Shown: positions 45,722-55,072, numbered from the stretch's first letter. The stretch is DNA of 64,000 nt from Amycolatopsis regifaucium (GCF_001613935.1 NZ_LQCI01000034.1:256813-320812); one strand, 5' to 3'. Made by a program: numbers and translations. The notes: generated from the letters alone by a model not told the origin.

Positions 45722-47149
45722 GTGGACAAAACCTTCGCCGGAGCGAAGCTTCGGCATCTGCGCGAAAGCCGGGCGATGAGCCAGGCGGATCTGGCTCGTG
45801 TGCTGGAGATCTCACCCAGTTACCTCAATCAGATCGAGCGCAACTCACGTCCGTTGACCGTCCCGGTGCTCCTTCGCATCACGCAAGCGTTCGGAGTGGA
45901 CACCGAGTTCTTCGCCAACAACGACACCGCGCGGCTGGTCGCGGACGTGAAGGAAGCGCTGCTCGACGAGGTTCTCGGCGTCGACGTCACCACCAGCGAG
46001 CTGAACGACCTCGCCACGAACCTCCCGACGATCGCCCAGGCCCTGGTCAGGCTGCACCGCAGTTACCGCAACGCCGTCGAGAACACCGCCGCGCTGACGA
46101 CGGAAAACGGCCTCGGCATGCACGGCAGCGCCGCCACCGCGCTGCCGCACGAAGAGGTCCGTGACTTCTTCTACGAACGGGAGAACTACGTCGCCGAGCT
46201 GGACGAACGGGCCGAACGGATGGCGCACGACATCCCGCTGCAACGCGGCCAGGTGCTCGCGGCACTGAAGGAAACGCTGACCCAGCGCTACGGCGTCGAC
46301 GTCACGAACGAGGGCATCGACGAGTCCAACGGCGAGCAGCACCGGTACGAACCGGGGCCGAGGGTGCTGCGGCTGGCGCCGAGCCTGCGCGTCGGGCAGC
46401 AGGCGTTCCGGATGGCCTCGCAGATCGCGCTGCTCGAATACGACGACCTGATCACCGAACTCGCCGACTCGTGGGCGTTCTCCGGCCCGGCGGCGCGTTC
46501 GCTGGCGAGGGTCGGCCTGGCGAACTACTTCGCGGGCGCGTTGATCCTCCCCTATGGACCGTTCCTGTCGACGGCGGAGCGCTTCCGCTATGACATCGAG
46601 CGGCTGTGCGACCACTTCGGCGTCGGCTTCGAGACCGTCTGCCACCGGCTCTCGACCTTGCAGCGACCGAAGAACCGCGGAGTGCCGTTCTCGTTCGTGC
46701 GGGTCGATCGGGCGGGGAACATGTCGAAACGCCAGTCCGCGGCCGGTTTCCACTTCTCCCGCGTGGGTGGCGCCTGTCCACTGTGGAACATCTATGAGGC
46801 GTTCACCCAGCCCGGCAAGATCCTCACCCAGATCGCCACCCTGCCGGACGGCAAGAGCTACTTCTGGATCGCGCGGACGGTGTCCCGCAACATCGGCGGA
46901 TACGGCAGTCCGGGGAAGACGTTCACCGTCGGACTCGGCTGCGAATTACGGCACGCGAAACGGCTCATCTATTCGACCGGGCTCGATCTCGACGACCGGG
47001 CCGCGGCCACCCCGATCGGCATGGGTTGCAAAGTCTGCGAACGTCCGGCCTGCACGCAGCGCGCCTTCCCGACGATCGGCAAGCAGCTGACCGTGGACGA
47101 GAACACCAGCACCTTCGTCCCGTATCCGGCGGTGCCCAAGGCGCCTTGA
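45722..47149 (+). CDS. ramB: RamB/ScfR-type regulator of acetate metabolism
   Basis: A 475-residue regulator. Residues 5-65 form an XRE-type helix-turn-helix (LRHLRESRAMSQADLARVLEISPSYLNQIERNSRPL). The middle has an ImmA/IrrE-like DUF955 region without an obvious HExxH zinc motif. The C-terminus (DUF2083-like) ends with GMGCKVCERPACTQRAFP, a conserved Cys set of the family. In Corynebacterium glutamicum and M. tuberculosis RamB represses aceA and aceB when acetate is absent. It is divergent from aceA. GTG start with AGAGAGG upstream. Confidence 0.9.
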   Translation: MDKTFAGAKLRHLRESRAMSQADLARVLEISPSYLNQIERNSRPLTVPVLLRITQAFGVDTEFFANNDTARLVADVKEALLDEVLGVDVTTSELNDLATNLPTIAQALVRLHRSYRNAVENTAALTTENGLGMHGSAATALPHEEVRDFFYERENYVAELDERAERMAHDIPLQRGQVLAALKETLTQRYGVDVTNEGIDESNGEQHRYEPGPRVLRLAPSLRVGQQAFRMASQIALLEYDDLITELADSWAFSGPAARSLARVGLANYFAGALILPYGPFLSTAERFRYDIERLCDHFGVGFETVCHRLSTLQRPKNRGVPFSFVRVDRAGNMSKRQSAAGFHFSRVGGACPLWNIYEAFTQPGKILTQIATLPDGKSYFWIARTVSRNIGGYGSPGKTFTVGLGCELRHAKRLIYSTGLDLDDRAAATPIGMGCKVCERPACTQRAFPTIGKQLTVDENTSTFVPYPAVPKAP

Positions 47150-47228
47150 GCCGTCTCGATCTCCCTGGCAGGGTTGCCGACGACGGCCGCCGCCTGCGAC
47201 GGCGGCCACCGCGCTGGGGAGATGACGA

Positions 47229-48053
47229 ATGATCTTGGTGACCGGAGCAAGCGGCAACGTCGGCTCGGAACTGACCGGAATACTTGCTCGCGACGGACAC
47301 CCCGTCCGGGCGTTGGTCCGCACGCCGCGGCCACTGCCCGACGGCGTCGAAGGCGTCCCGGGAGATCTCAACGATCCGGCGAGCCTGAAACCCGCGCTGG
47401 AGGGCGTGCGCGCGGTCTTCCTGCTCGGCGGCTACGACGACATGCCGGGCGCGCTCGCGGCGATGCGGGACGCGGGCGTCGAGCAGGTCACGCTGCTCTC
47501 GTCGCGGTCGGTCGTCGGCGGGCACGAGGACAACGCCGTCGCCGGAATGCACATGGCGGCCGAGGCGTCGGTGCGCGCGTCGGAGCTGGCATGGACGTTC
47601 CTGCGGGCGAGCGGGTTCATGTCGAACACGCTGCAGTGGATCCCGCAGCTGAAGGAGGGCGACGTCGTCCGCGAACCGTTCGCGAACGTGCCGGTGGCGA
47701 CGATCGATCCCTATGACATCGCGGCCGTCGCGGCGGAGTCCCTGACCATGCCGGGGCACGAAGGGCGGGCGTACGCGATCACAGGACCGGAAGCGCTGCG
47801 ACCCGCCGACCGGCTGCGGGTCCTTGGCGAACTGCTGGGCCGGGAGCTGCGACTGTCGCCGCTTTCGAACGCCGAAGCCCGCGTGACGATGAGCGCGGAG
47901 ATGTCGGAGAAGTACGTCGACGCCTTCTTCCGCTTCTTCACCGGCGGCGAGTTCGACGACTCCGAGGTGACATCCGCCGTACGGGACCTCACCGGCCGTG
48001 ACGCGCGGCCGTTCGCCGACTGGGCGCGGGCGCACCTGGCCGCCTTCCGCTAG
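47229..48053 (+). CDS. NmrA-like NAD(P)-binding protein
   Basis: A 274-residue atypical short-chain dehydrogenase. The dinucleotide motif is VTGASGNVGSELTGIL. No YxxxK catalytic pair is clear, so it may be a redox sensor or reductase. LAWTFLRASGFMSNTLQWIPQLKEGDVV is typical of NmrA/TMR-like proteins. It is a paralogue of the broken gene at 53017-53780 and shows what that gene has lost. GGGGAG precedes the ATG. Confidence 0.88.
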   Translation: MILVTGASGNVGSELTGILARDGHPVRALVRTPRPLPDGVEGVPGDLNDPASLKPALEGVRAVFLLGGYDDMPGALAAMRDAGVEQVTLLSSRSVVGGHEDNAVAGMHMAAEASVRASELAWTFLRASGFMSNTLQWIPQLKEGDVVREPFANVPVATIDPYDIAAVAAESLTMPGHEGRAYAITGPEALRPADRLRVLGELLGRELRLSPLSNAEARVTMSAEMSEKYVDAFFRFFTGGEFDDSEVTSAVRDLTGRDARPFADWARAHLAAFR

Positions 48054-48061
48054 TCACACCT

Positions 48062-48168
48062 ACCGCATTTAGTCCTCTACTTGCGGTGGTTCCCACGCAA
48101 GTACCGCGTTTAGTCCTCTGGATGCGGTACTTGCGTTACGTAACTACCGCATTCAGAGGACTAAACGC
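48062..48168. repeat. Family A triple element
   Basis: Three units occur in a row: direct units at 48062-48087 and 48103-48128, then an inverted unit at 48146-48168. The last two form the usual pair around ACTTGCGTTACGTAACT. It is the most complex copy and lies between convergent genes. Confidence 0.88.
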
Positions 48169-48184
48169 GGGAGGGCGCGGGCGC

Positions 48185-49423
48185 CTAGACCAGGAAGTGG
48201 AACAGCGGGCTGCCCGGCTCCACCCGCTCCACCTGCAGCGGGCTCACCTCCAGCCGGTGCAGCAGCCCTTCCAGGTCACCGGGCCGCGCGAGTTCGATGC
48301 CGATCAGCGCGGGCCCGGTCTCGCGGCTGTTGCGCTTCACGTACTCGAACCGCGTGATGTCGTCGTCCGGACCGAGGACCTCGTCGAGGAACCGCCGTAG
48401 CGCGCCAGGCTCCTGCGGGAATCCCACCAGGAAGTAGTGCTTCAGTCCTTCGTGGATCAGCGACCGTTCGAGCACTTCGCCGTAGCGGCTGACGTCGTTG
48501 TTGCCGCCGGAGACCACGCACACCACGATCTGGCCCGGATCGATCTTCACCGTCGTGCCCAGCGCCGCGGTCGCGAGGGCGCCGGCCGGTTCGGCGATCA
48601 CGCCGTCGGACTGGTACATCGCGAGCATTTCCGTGCAGATCGCGCCCTCGGCGACGTCGGTGAGTTCGACACCCCCGTCGCGGACCAGCGGATACGTCAC
48701 CGCTCCCGCCAGCGCGACCGCGGCACCGTCGACGAACGTGTCGACGGCTTCGAGCCGCACCGGCTCCCCCGCCGCCAGCGCGGCCGCCATACAGGCCGCG
48801 CCCGCCGGTTCGACGCCGACGATCCGCATCTCCGGCGCGCGTTCCGCGGCCCACGCGGCGATCCCCGCGAGCAGCCCGCCCCCGCCGACCGGCACCACCA
48901 TGACGTCCGGGACGAAGCCGAGTTGCGCGACGACCTCCATCGCGACCGTGCCCTGTCCGGCGACCGTCTCCGGCGCGTCGAACGCGGGGACCAGCGTCGC
49001 GCCGGTGCTTTCGGCGTCCTGCTTCGCGGCGCTGAAGGCGTCTTCGTAGGTCTCGCCGACGACGATGACCTCGATCTGCGAACCGCCCAACGTCGCGATG
49101 CGCTCGCGCTTCTGCCGGGGAGTCGTGCCGGGGACGTAGACGCGGCCGTTCGCGCCGAGACGGCGGCACGCGTACGCGACGCCCTGCGCGTGGTTGCCCG
49201 CGCTCGCGCAGACGACGCCGCGTTCCCGCTTGTCCGCGTCGAGCTGGACGATGAAGTTGTAGGCGCCGCGGATCTTGTACGAGCGCACGGTCTGGAGATC
49301 TTCGCGTTTGAGCCAGACCCGGGCGTCGACCCGCGCCGAGAGCCGCTCGTTCGGTTCGAGCGGCGTGCGGGTCACCACCCCGGCCAGTCGTTTCGCGGCC
49401 TCTTCGACCGTTCGGGCGCTCAC
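48185..49423 (-). CDS. ilvA: Threonine dehydratase
   Basis: A 412-residue PLP enzyme that deaminates threonine to 2-ketobutyrate, feeding isoleucine synthesis through IlvB. K50 in SYKIRGAYNF is the PLP lysine; SAGNHAQGVAYACRRLG and PVGGGGLLAGIA are conserved. A single C-terminal ACT-like domain (HYFLVGFPQEPGALRRFL) is present, shorter than the E. coli two-domain form. I took the GTG at 49423, which has AAGGG nearby; a GTG six codons upstream is possible. Confidence 0.9.
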   Translation of the reverse strand: MSARTVEEAAKRLAGVVTRTPLEPNERLSARVDARVWLKREDLQTVRSYKIRGAYNFIVQLDADKRERGVVCASAGNHAQGVAYACRRLGANGRVYVPGTTPRQKRERIATLGGSQIEVIVVGETYEDAFSAAKQDAESTGATLVPAFDAPETVAGQGTVAMEVVAQLGFVPDVMVVPVGGGGLLAGIAAWAAERAPEMRIVGVEPAGAACMAAALAAGEPVRLEAVDTFVDGAAVALAGAVTYPLVRDGGVELTDVAEGAICTEMLAMYQSDGVIAEPAGALATAALGTTVKIDPGQIVVCVVSGGNNDVSRYGEVLERSLIHEGLKHYFLVGFPQEPGALRRFLDEVLGPDDDITRFEYVKRNSRETGPALIGIELARPGDLEGLLHRLEVSPLQVERVEPGSPLFHFLV

Positions 49424-49534
49424 CGTTTCGATCCCTTGCACGGATGCTGAATGTACTGACCACCCCCGGCCACGACGGAGAGTGGTCCGAGTCCAGTGCA
49501 CGGGTTGTCGGTGGTCTGTGGTCCACTGGACGTC

Positions 49535-50101
49535 ATGGTGAGCAAGGTCGACGGAGTCCGGAGTCTCGATGCGTTGCGCGAGCTGGTCCACAGTGGCGCG
49601 GAGCCCGAGTACCAGCTCTTCTACGGCCACACCCCGCTCAAGAGCGGCCGGGTCAACGCCGCCTGCCTGAGCCAGTGGTGGGTGGCGCCGTTCGTCGCGG
49701 GCGGCGAGCGGTACCCGACGGCCGAGCACTACATGATGGCGGGCAAGGCCGAACTGTTCGGCGATTACGACGCCGCGCGGGCGATCCGGGAGGCGCCGGA
49801 CCCCAAGACCGCCAAGATCCTCGGCCGCGAGGTCGCGAACTTCGACGCGGAGAAATGGGAACGGCACCGCTTCGACGTCGTCGTCGACGGGAACCTGGAG
49901 AAGTTCCGCCAGCACGCCGAACTGCGCGAGTTCCTGCTGAGCACGGGCGACAAGGTGATCGTCGAGGCGTCGAAGATGGACCTGGTCTGGGGCAGCGGCG
50001 TCGCCCGTGACGACAAGAACGCCACGCGCCCCGACTACTGGCGCGGGCAGAACCTGCTGGGCTTCGCGCTCATGGAGGTCCGGGAGCAGCTGCGCGGCTA
50101 G
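49535..50101 (+). CDS. NADAR family protein (YbiA-like)
   Basis: A 188-residue NADAR protein. LFYGHTPLKSGRVNAACLSQWWVAPF and YPTAEHYMMAGKAELFGD are the family blocks; the C-terminus has DLVWGSG and NLLGFALMEVR. Related proteins cleave N-glycosidic bonds in riboflavin pathway intermediates or in ADP-ribosylated guanine. Neither role can be picked here. It overlaps the convergent acyltransferase gene by 4 bases. The ATG at 49535 is likely; an earlier one adds 13 residues. Confidence 0.88.
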   Translation: MVSKVDGVRSLDALRELVHSGAEPEYQLFYGHTPLKSGRVNAACLSQWWVAPFVAGGERYPTAEHYMMAGKAELFGDYDAARAIREAPDPKTAKILGREVANFDAEKWERHRFDVVVDGNLEKFRQHAELREFLLSTGDKVIVEASKMDLVWGSGVARDDKNATRPDYWRGQNLLGFALMEVREQLRG

Positions 50102-50856
50102 TTCTCGACGCCCAGGGTCTTCTGAAGCGCCTTGTTCGCCTTACGCGCCATGTCCGCGACGGCTTCGCGACGCGCGGCGTCGGCGGCGTAGTCGTCTTGC
50201 CGGTTCCGCACCACGCGGGCCGGTGAGCCGACGGCGATCGAGTAGTCCGGGATGTCGCCCCGCACCACGGCGTGCGCGCCGAGGACACAGCCGCGGCCGA
50301 CCCGGGTGCCCTTGAGCACGGAGACCTTGGTGCCGATCCAGGTGTCCGGACCGATCCGCACCGGTGACTTCACGATGCCCTGGTCCTTGATCGGGACGGT
50401 GATGTCGGTGGTGACATGGTCGAAGTCGCAGATGTACACCCAGTCCGCGACGAGCGTGGCCGCGCCGAGTTCGATGTCGAGGTAACCGTTGAGCACGTTC
50501 TGGCGCCCGAACACGGCTTTGTCGCCGATGCGCAGCGAACCTTCGTGGCAGCGGATCGCGTTGCCGTCGCCGATGTGCACCCAGCGCCCGATCTCCAGGC
50601 GCCCGTAACCGGGGCGGCAGTGGATCTCGACGTCCTTGCCGAGGAACACCATGCCGCGCAGGATGATGTGCGGATTCGCGATCCGGAACTTGAGCAGCCG
50701 CCAGTACCGGACCAGGTACCAAGGCGTGTAAGCGCGGTTCCGCAGCACCCAGCGCAGCGAATCCGCGGTCAGGAACTTCGCCTGCCTCGGGTCGCGACGG
50801 GCCTGGCCCCAAGCGCGCAACCTCGACAACGCGGGCGCACCCCACATGGACGTCAT
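50098..50856 (-). CDS. Left-handed beta-helix acyltransferase (Rv3034c-like)
   Basis: A 252-residue hexapeptide-repeat transferase. After an N-terminal helix (LRWVLRNRAYTPWYLVRYWRLLKFR), repeats such as LEIGRWVHIGDGNAI, LRIGDKAVFGRQNVL and VRIGPDTWIGTKVSVLKGTRVGRGCVLGAHAVV build the coil, ending SIAVGSPARVVRN. The trimeric fold binds acyl-CoA. Rv3034c in M. tuberculosis lies in the methylglucose lipopolysaccharide locus and may acylate it. Here it is 8 kb from the GT4 gene, separated by the aceBA insertion. Confidence 0.87.
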   Translation of the reverse strand: MTSMWGAPALSRLRAWGQARRDPRQAKFLTADSLRWVLRNRAYTPWYLVRYWRLLKFRIANPHIILRGMVFLGKDVEIHCRPGYGRLEIGRWVHIGDGNAIRCHEGSLRIGDKAVFGRQNVLNGYLDIELGAATLVADWVYICDFDHVTTDITVPIKDQGIVKSPVRIGPDTWIGTKVSVLKGTRVGRGCVLGAHAVVRGDIPDYSIAVGSPARVVRNRQDDYAADAARREAVADMARKANKALQKTLGVEN

Positions 50857-50909
50857 ACCGGTGACCGTAACCTGTGATCAGGCCGCCGACCGCAAAGGGG
50901 AGCACGCGT

Positions 50910-51869
50910 ATGGGCACCAAGCTGATCATCGACACCGACCCAGGGGTCGACGACGCTTTCGCGCTGGCACTCGCCGCGCGGTCCGACGACGTCGACCTGC
51001 TGGGCGTGACCACGGTGTTCGGCAACGTCCCGCTGAGCCACACCACCGCCAACGCACGGCGTCTGCTGCGGCTGTTCGACCGTGACGACGTGCCCGTCGC
51101 CGCCGGTGCGGCGCGGCCGCTGGTCTACGACAACGCCAAGGCCGCCGGTTTCGTCCACGGCCAGGACGGCCTGTCCGGCCACGCCGGCCTGCTGCCGGAG
51201 GCGGCGCGCCCGCTCGACGAACGCGGCGCCGTCCGCCTGCTGGCGGATCTGCTCGAAGCCGCCGACGAACCGGTGACCATCGCCCCGATCGGCCCGCTCA
51301 CGAACATCGCGCTGCTGCTGGCCGCCCATCCGGAACTGCGCGAGAAGATCGGCCGACTCGTCATCATGGGCGGCGGCGTGACCAAGGGGAATTCCACCAC
51401 GGCCGCCGAGTTCAACATCTGGAGTGACCCCGAGGCCGCGCGCCGGGTGCTGGCCGACGAGGACATCCCCACGGTGCTGGTCCCGCTTGACATCACGCAC
51501 CAGTGCACGGTCGACACCACCTGGCTCGGCAAACTCGCCGCGTCCGGCCCGCTCGGCGCGGCGCTCGAAGCGCTCACCCCCACCTACGTCGAGCACTACA
51601 GCCCGATCCTCGGTTTCCCGGGGATGGTGATGCACGACGCGGTGGCGGTCGCGGAAGCGATCCGGCCGGGCATCCTCGACACCGAGTCGTATCCGGTGGA
51701 CGTCGATTGCGGCTTCGGCCCCGCGCGCGGGGCGACCCTCGTCGACCGGCGAAGGCTGCGAAGTACCGATCCGCAGGCCGTGCCGGGGCGCGTCATCGAC
51801 GTCGCGCTGACCACCGACGTCGAGGCCTTCCGCGACTTCGTTCTCGGCCGTGTCATCGGCGGCCGCTGA
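50910..51869 (+). CDS. Nucleoside hydrolase
   Basis: A 319-residue inosine/uridine-preferring nucleoside hydrolase. The calcium site DTDPGVDDAFAL (8-19) is complete, with later ligands in APIGPLTNIALLL, AEFNIWSDPEAA and MVMHDAVAVA. It releases ribose from nucleosides for salvage. The ATG at 50910 has AAGGGGAG upstream. Its TGA overlaps the ATG of the next gene. Confidence 0.92.
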   Translation: MGTKLIIDTDPGVDDAFALALAARSDDVDLLGVTTVFGNVPLSHTTANARRLLRLFDRDDVPVAAGAARPLVYDNAKAAGFVHGQDGLSGHAGLLPEAARPLDERGAVRLLADLLEAADEPVTIAPIGPLTNIALLLAAHPELREKIGRLVIMGGGVTKGNSTTAAEFNIWSDPEAARRVLADEDIPTVLVPLDITHQCTVDTTWLGKLAASGPLGAALEALTPTYVEHYSPILGFPGMVMHDAVAVAEAIRPGILDTESYPVDVDCGFGPARGATLVDRRRLRSTDPQAVPGRVIDVALTTDVEAFRDFVLGRVIGGR

Positions 51870-52993
51870 TGGCACAGGAAACCTCACGCCGCCGCAGACT
51901 TCCGGTGATCGCCGCCGCGGTCGTCGTCGCGGCCGCCGCATTGGTCGCCGCCATCACCTTCGCGCCGAAGGACGAGACCAAGCCGGAAGCCGCCGCCGTC
52001 CAGTCCTCGGTCCCGCCCGCTCCGCCGTCGTCGTCCGCCCCCGCGGAGCTGCCGAAGGAACAGCCGAAGGTCCCGCCGCAGATGGGGCAGGAGTTCGACG
52101 CCTGGGTGTCGAAGACCAGTGGCTGGCTCGACATCCCGCTGCGCGCGATGACCGGCTACGCGAAGACCACCGTGGCGCTGAGCAAGGAAACGCCGGGCTG
52201 CCGGCTGTCCTGGGTGACGCTGGCGGCGCTCGGGAAGGTCGCGTCGGACCACGGCCGGGCCACCGGTTCGAGTATCAACGCCGATGGCGTGCTGACCGTG
52301 CCGATCGGGATGATCGAGGTCCGCGACTTCTACAACAAGGTCGTGTCGGTCCAGAACGCGAGCGGCCCGCTGCAGCTGGCGCCCGCGATCTGGAACCGGT
52401 TCAAAGCCTCGGCGAGCGGGGGCAAGCCGGATCCGCAGAACATCGACGACGCCACCCTTACCGCCGGGCGTGCCCTGTGCGCGGACGGGCGCGATCTCGG
52501 CCAGGGCCAGACCTGGTGGAACGCGGTGAGCACCCTGCAGCCCGCGCCGCTGCTGATGCACCGCACGCTCGCGACGGTGAACGTCTACGGCACGGTCGGC
52601 CAGAGCCCGCAGCCGCCGAACGCCGCGGCGCTCAGCGCGGTCAACTTCGCCATCGACAAGATCGGCCTGCCCTACGTCTGGGGCGGGAACGGCACCGGCG
52701 GTGGTGACCCCGGTTTCGACTGCTCCGGTCTGACGACGGCCGCGTACGCGAGCGCCGGCGTCAAGCTCATGCGCACCGCCCATACGCAGTACCACAGCGT
52801 GCCCAAGGTGACCGACCCCCAGCTGGGCGACCTGATCTTCTACGGCGAGCCGAACACGAAGATCCACCACGTCGGGCTGTACATCGGGAACCAGCAGATG
52901 ATCGACGCCCCGCAGACCGGACAGGCGGTGCAGGTGCACACCTACCGGAAGCAGGGCGACGACTACGCCGGGGCGGGGCGGCCGACCACCTGA
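51869..52993 (+). CDS. Membrane-anchored NlpC/P60 peptidoglycan endopeptidase
   Basis: A 374-residue cell-wall enzyme. A basic start and one transmembrane helix (residues 12-32) lead to a Pro/Ser-rich linker. A lytic-transglycosylase-like domain spans about 75-230, and a C-terminal NlpC/P60 domain has C285 (FDCSGLTT) and H334 (HHVGLYIG). In the transglycosylase part the usual VESDHG appears as VASDHG, so the catalytic Glu seems to be Ala. The protease half looks intact. Start overlaps the preceding stop (TGATG). Confidence 0.87.
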   Translation: MAQETSRRRRLPVIAAAVVVAAAALVAAITFAPKDETKPEAAAVQSSVPPAPPSSSAPAELPKEQPKVPPQMGQEFDAWVSKTSGWLDIPLRAMTGYAKTTVALSKETPGCRLSWVTLAALGKVASDHGRATGSSINADGVLTVPIGMIEVRDFYNKVVSVQNASGPLQLAPAIWNRFKASASGGKPDPQNIDDATLTAGRALCADGRDLGQGQTWWNAVSTLQPAPLLMHRTLATVNVYGTVGQSPQPPNAAALSAVNFAIDKIGLPYVWGGNGTGGGDPGFDCSGLTTAAYASAGVKLMRTAHTQYHSVPKVTDPQLGDLIFYGEPNTKIHHVGLYIGNQQMIDAPQTGQAVQVHTYRKQGDDYAGAGRPTT

Positions 52994-53016
52994 GCCGTAC
53001 CGGATCCTCGCGGTGA

Positions 53017-53780
53017 TCAATGCCGGAAGGCGTCCGCGTTGTCGCGTGCCCAGTCGGCGAAGGTGAGCGCGGGCCGCCCGAGGAGGTCTTCCACGGTGCC
53101 GGTCGTGGGGCCGGGGCGTTCGCTGTAGTCGGCCAGGGAGCCGAGCAGGCGGGCGGGGACCTCCTCGGGCAGTCCCTGCGCGAGCATGCCTTGCCGGACC
53201 TGTTCGGGTGGCATCTCCTGGAAGGACAACGTCCGTTCGGTGGCGTCGCCGATGAGCCGCACCTTCTCGAATTGGTCCAGCGATCGCGGACCCGTCAGCG
53301 TGTATGCCGACTCTGTGGGGATGCTGCCGCGAAGGGCTTGTACGGCGACAGCGGCGATGTCGGTTTCGTGGATCGGCGAGGTGGCGGCCCTGCCGTAGGC
53401 GCCGCGCACCACATCGCCCGCCTTGAGCTGCGGCGTCCACGCGAGCGCGTTGGCCGCGAAGCGGGCTTCCCCGCCGGGTGTTCCACAGTGGTGGCCGAAA
53501 GCAGCACCACGCGCTGAACGCCTTGCCCGGCGGCCGGCTTCAGCAACTCGTCGAGGCCAGGGCCGGTGGCACGCGGACTGAGCTGGATCGCTTCGACTCC
53601 GTCCAAGGCCGCCTTGATCCACTGTGGACGGAACAGGTCACCACTGACGACTTTCGCGCCGCCGGGAAGCGGTGGCCCGCCGGGGCCGCGAGTGACCGCG
53701 GCGACGAGAGTGCCCTCGCGCAGGAGCAGGTTCAGTACCTGACGGCCCACGACGCCGTTGGCTCCGGTGATCAGCATCAT
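53017..53780 (-). pseudogene. Decayed NmrA-like NAD(P)-binding gene
   Basis: The N-terminal frame (from 53780) starts MMLITGANGVVGRQVLNLLLREG and runs to LLSATTVEHPAG. The C-terminal frame, ending at 53017, resumes with FAANALAWTPQLKAGDVVRGAYGR and finishes at FADWARDNADAF. Against the intact paralogue at 47229 about 30 residues between LLS and the LAW region are missing, and the two parts are in different frames. The break lies around 53460-53490. A deletion with frameshift therefore inactivated it, unless the sequence has an error. It lies behind the ECF41/oxidoreductase pair and may once have been part of that regulon. Confidence 0.8.
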
Positions 53781-53811
53781 GATGGTGTCTCCATTGCTCG
53801 ATCGAGGGCCT

Positions 53812-54990
53812 TCAGGCGGTGATCACGACGGGCTCTTCGGCCGGGATAGCGTGGCGGCGACGGGTGGGGAGCATCGACGTCGGGTGGGAGACGCTCCAGG
53901 CCGCGGTCTTGCAGATCATCTCCTTCAGGCGCGCGGCCGTCTTGCCGGTGACCGCGGACGGTTTGGGCTGGTCGTCCGGGGTCACCCACTGCACGATGGC
54001 GTCGCGGCGACCGAGGCTGACACACTGTCCGGTGTAGCCGATCTTGTTCGGAGGGATCGGACGCCCGGTCAGGCGCGCGGCGATGACGTCGGCCGCCAGC
54101 TGGGCCGAAGGAACGCCCGAGGCGCAGGACATCCGCAAGGTGTCGCCGCTCGCTCCCGGGGCGAACGCGGCATCGCCGACGGCGTACACGTCGGGGTGCG
54201 AGACCGACCGCATGGTCTCGTCGACGACGATCTGCCCGGTCGCGGAGACCTCCAGGGTCGTGGCCGCGGCGATGGGGTGGACGGCGAAGCCCGCCGTCCA
54301 GACGGTCACCTTGGCCGGGATCGCGCGGCCGTCGGCGGTGACCGCGCCGTCCGGCCCGACGCTCGCGACGCCGGTGTGCTCGTGCACGGTGATGCCGAGC
54401 CGGTCGATCGCCTTGCGCAGGTGGTCCCGCGCCTTCTCGCTCAGCCAGTCACCGAGGCCGCCGCGGGTGGCGAGTGCGACTTCCAGGTCCGGCCGGGCTT
54501 CGGCGATCTCGGTGACGGCCTCGATGCCGGTGAGGCCACCACCGACCACGAGCACGGTCCCGCCCGCGGCGAGGTCGGCCAGCCGCGCGCGCAGCCGCAG
54601 CGCGGACTGCTTGCCGGCGATGTGGTGCGCGTGCTCGGCGACGCCGGGAACGCCGTGATCGGCGGCCGTGCTGCCAAGGGCGTAGACGAGCGTGTCGTAG
54701 GCGATCTCGCCGGAGCCGTCGGCGAGGGCGACGGTCTTGCGTTCGGCGTCGACGGCGGCGACCCGTGCGATCCGCACCTGCACGCCCGTGCCCGCGAAGA
54801 CGTCGGTCAGCGCGCGGGGCTTCAGGTCCTGGCCGGTCGCGAGCTGGTGCATGCGGACGCGCTCGACGAACTCGGGATCGGCGTTGACGAGGGTGATCTC
54901 GGTGTCGGCGGGGTGCAGTCGCTTGGCCAGGCGCCCGGCGGCGTTGGCTCCGGCGTATCCGGCCCCGAGGACGACGATGCGGTGCTTCAT
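53812..54990 (-). CDS. NDH-2-like FAD/NAD(P) oxidoreductase
   Basis: A 392-residue two-dinucleotide-binding flavoprotein. VVLGAGYAGANAAGRL is the FAD loop, TVLVVGGGLTGIEAVTEIAE the NAD(P)H loop, and VYAVGDAAF the second FAD contact. It resembles type II NADH dehydrogenases but lacks the long C-terminal amphipathic helix, so it may be soluble. It follows the ECF41 sigma gene on the same strand. Such oxidoreductases are frequent ECF41 partners. The ATG at 54990 (MKHRIVVLG) is the normal start. Confidence 0.88.
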   Translation of the reverse strand: MKHRIVVLGAGYAGANAAGRLAKRLHPADTEITLVNADPEFVERVRMHQLATGQDLKPRALTDVFAGTGVQVRIARVAAVDAERKTVALADGSGEIAYDTLVYALGSTAADHGVPGVAEHAHHIAGKQSALRLRARLADLAAGGTVLVVGGGLTGIEAVTEIAEARPDLEVALATRGGLGDWLSEKARDHLRKAIDRLGITVHEHTGVASVGPDGAVTADGRAIPAKVTVWTAGFAVHPIAAATTLEVSATGQIVVDETMRSVSHPDVYAVGDAAFAPGASGDTLRMSCASGVPSAQLAADVIAARLTGRPIPPNKIGYTGQCVSLGRRDAIVQWVTPDDQPKPSAVTGKTAARLKEMICKTAAWSVSHPTSMLPTRRRHAIPAEEPVVITA

Positions 54991-54993
54991 GAT

Positions 54994-55060
54994 CTCACTC
55001 CTGTCCGGTCGGTGTTCGCTTCCTGAACCGGACAGCGGCACGAAACCTGACAGGAGTGAG
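54994..55060 (-). promoter_or_regulatory. Nested inverted repeats before the oxidoreductase
   Basis: CTCACTCCTGTC (54994-55005) and its exact complement (55049-55060) enclose an inner pair, GTCCGGT (55003-55009) and ACCGGAC (55027-55033). The block fills nearly all the gap between sigma factor and oxidoreductase. It could be an operator, a stem-loop of the transcript, or hold the ECF41 promoter. Confidence 0.55.
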
Positions 55061-55072
55061 TTGTGATCCAGG

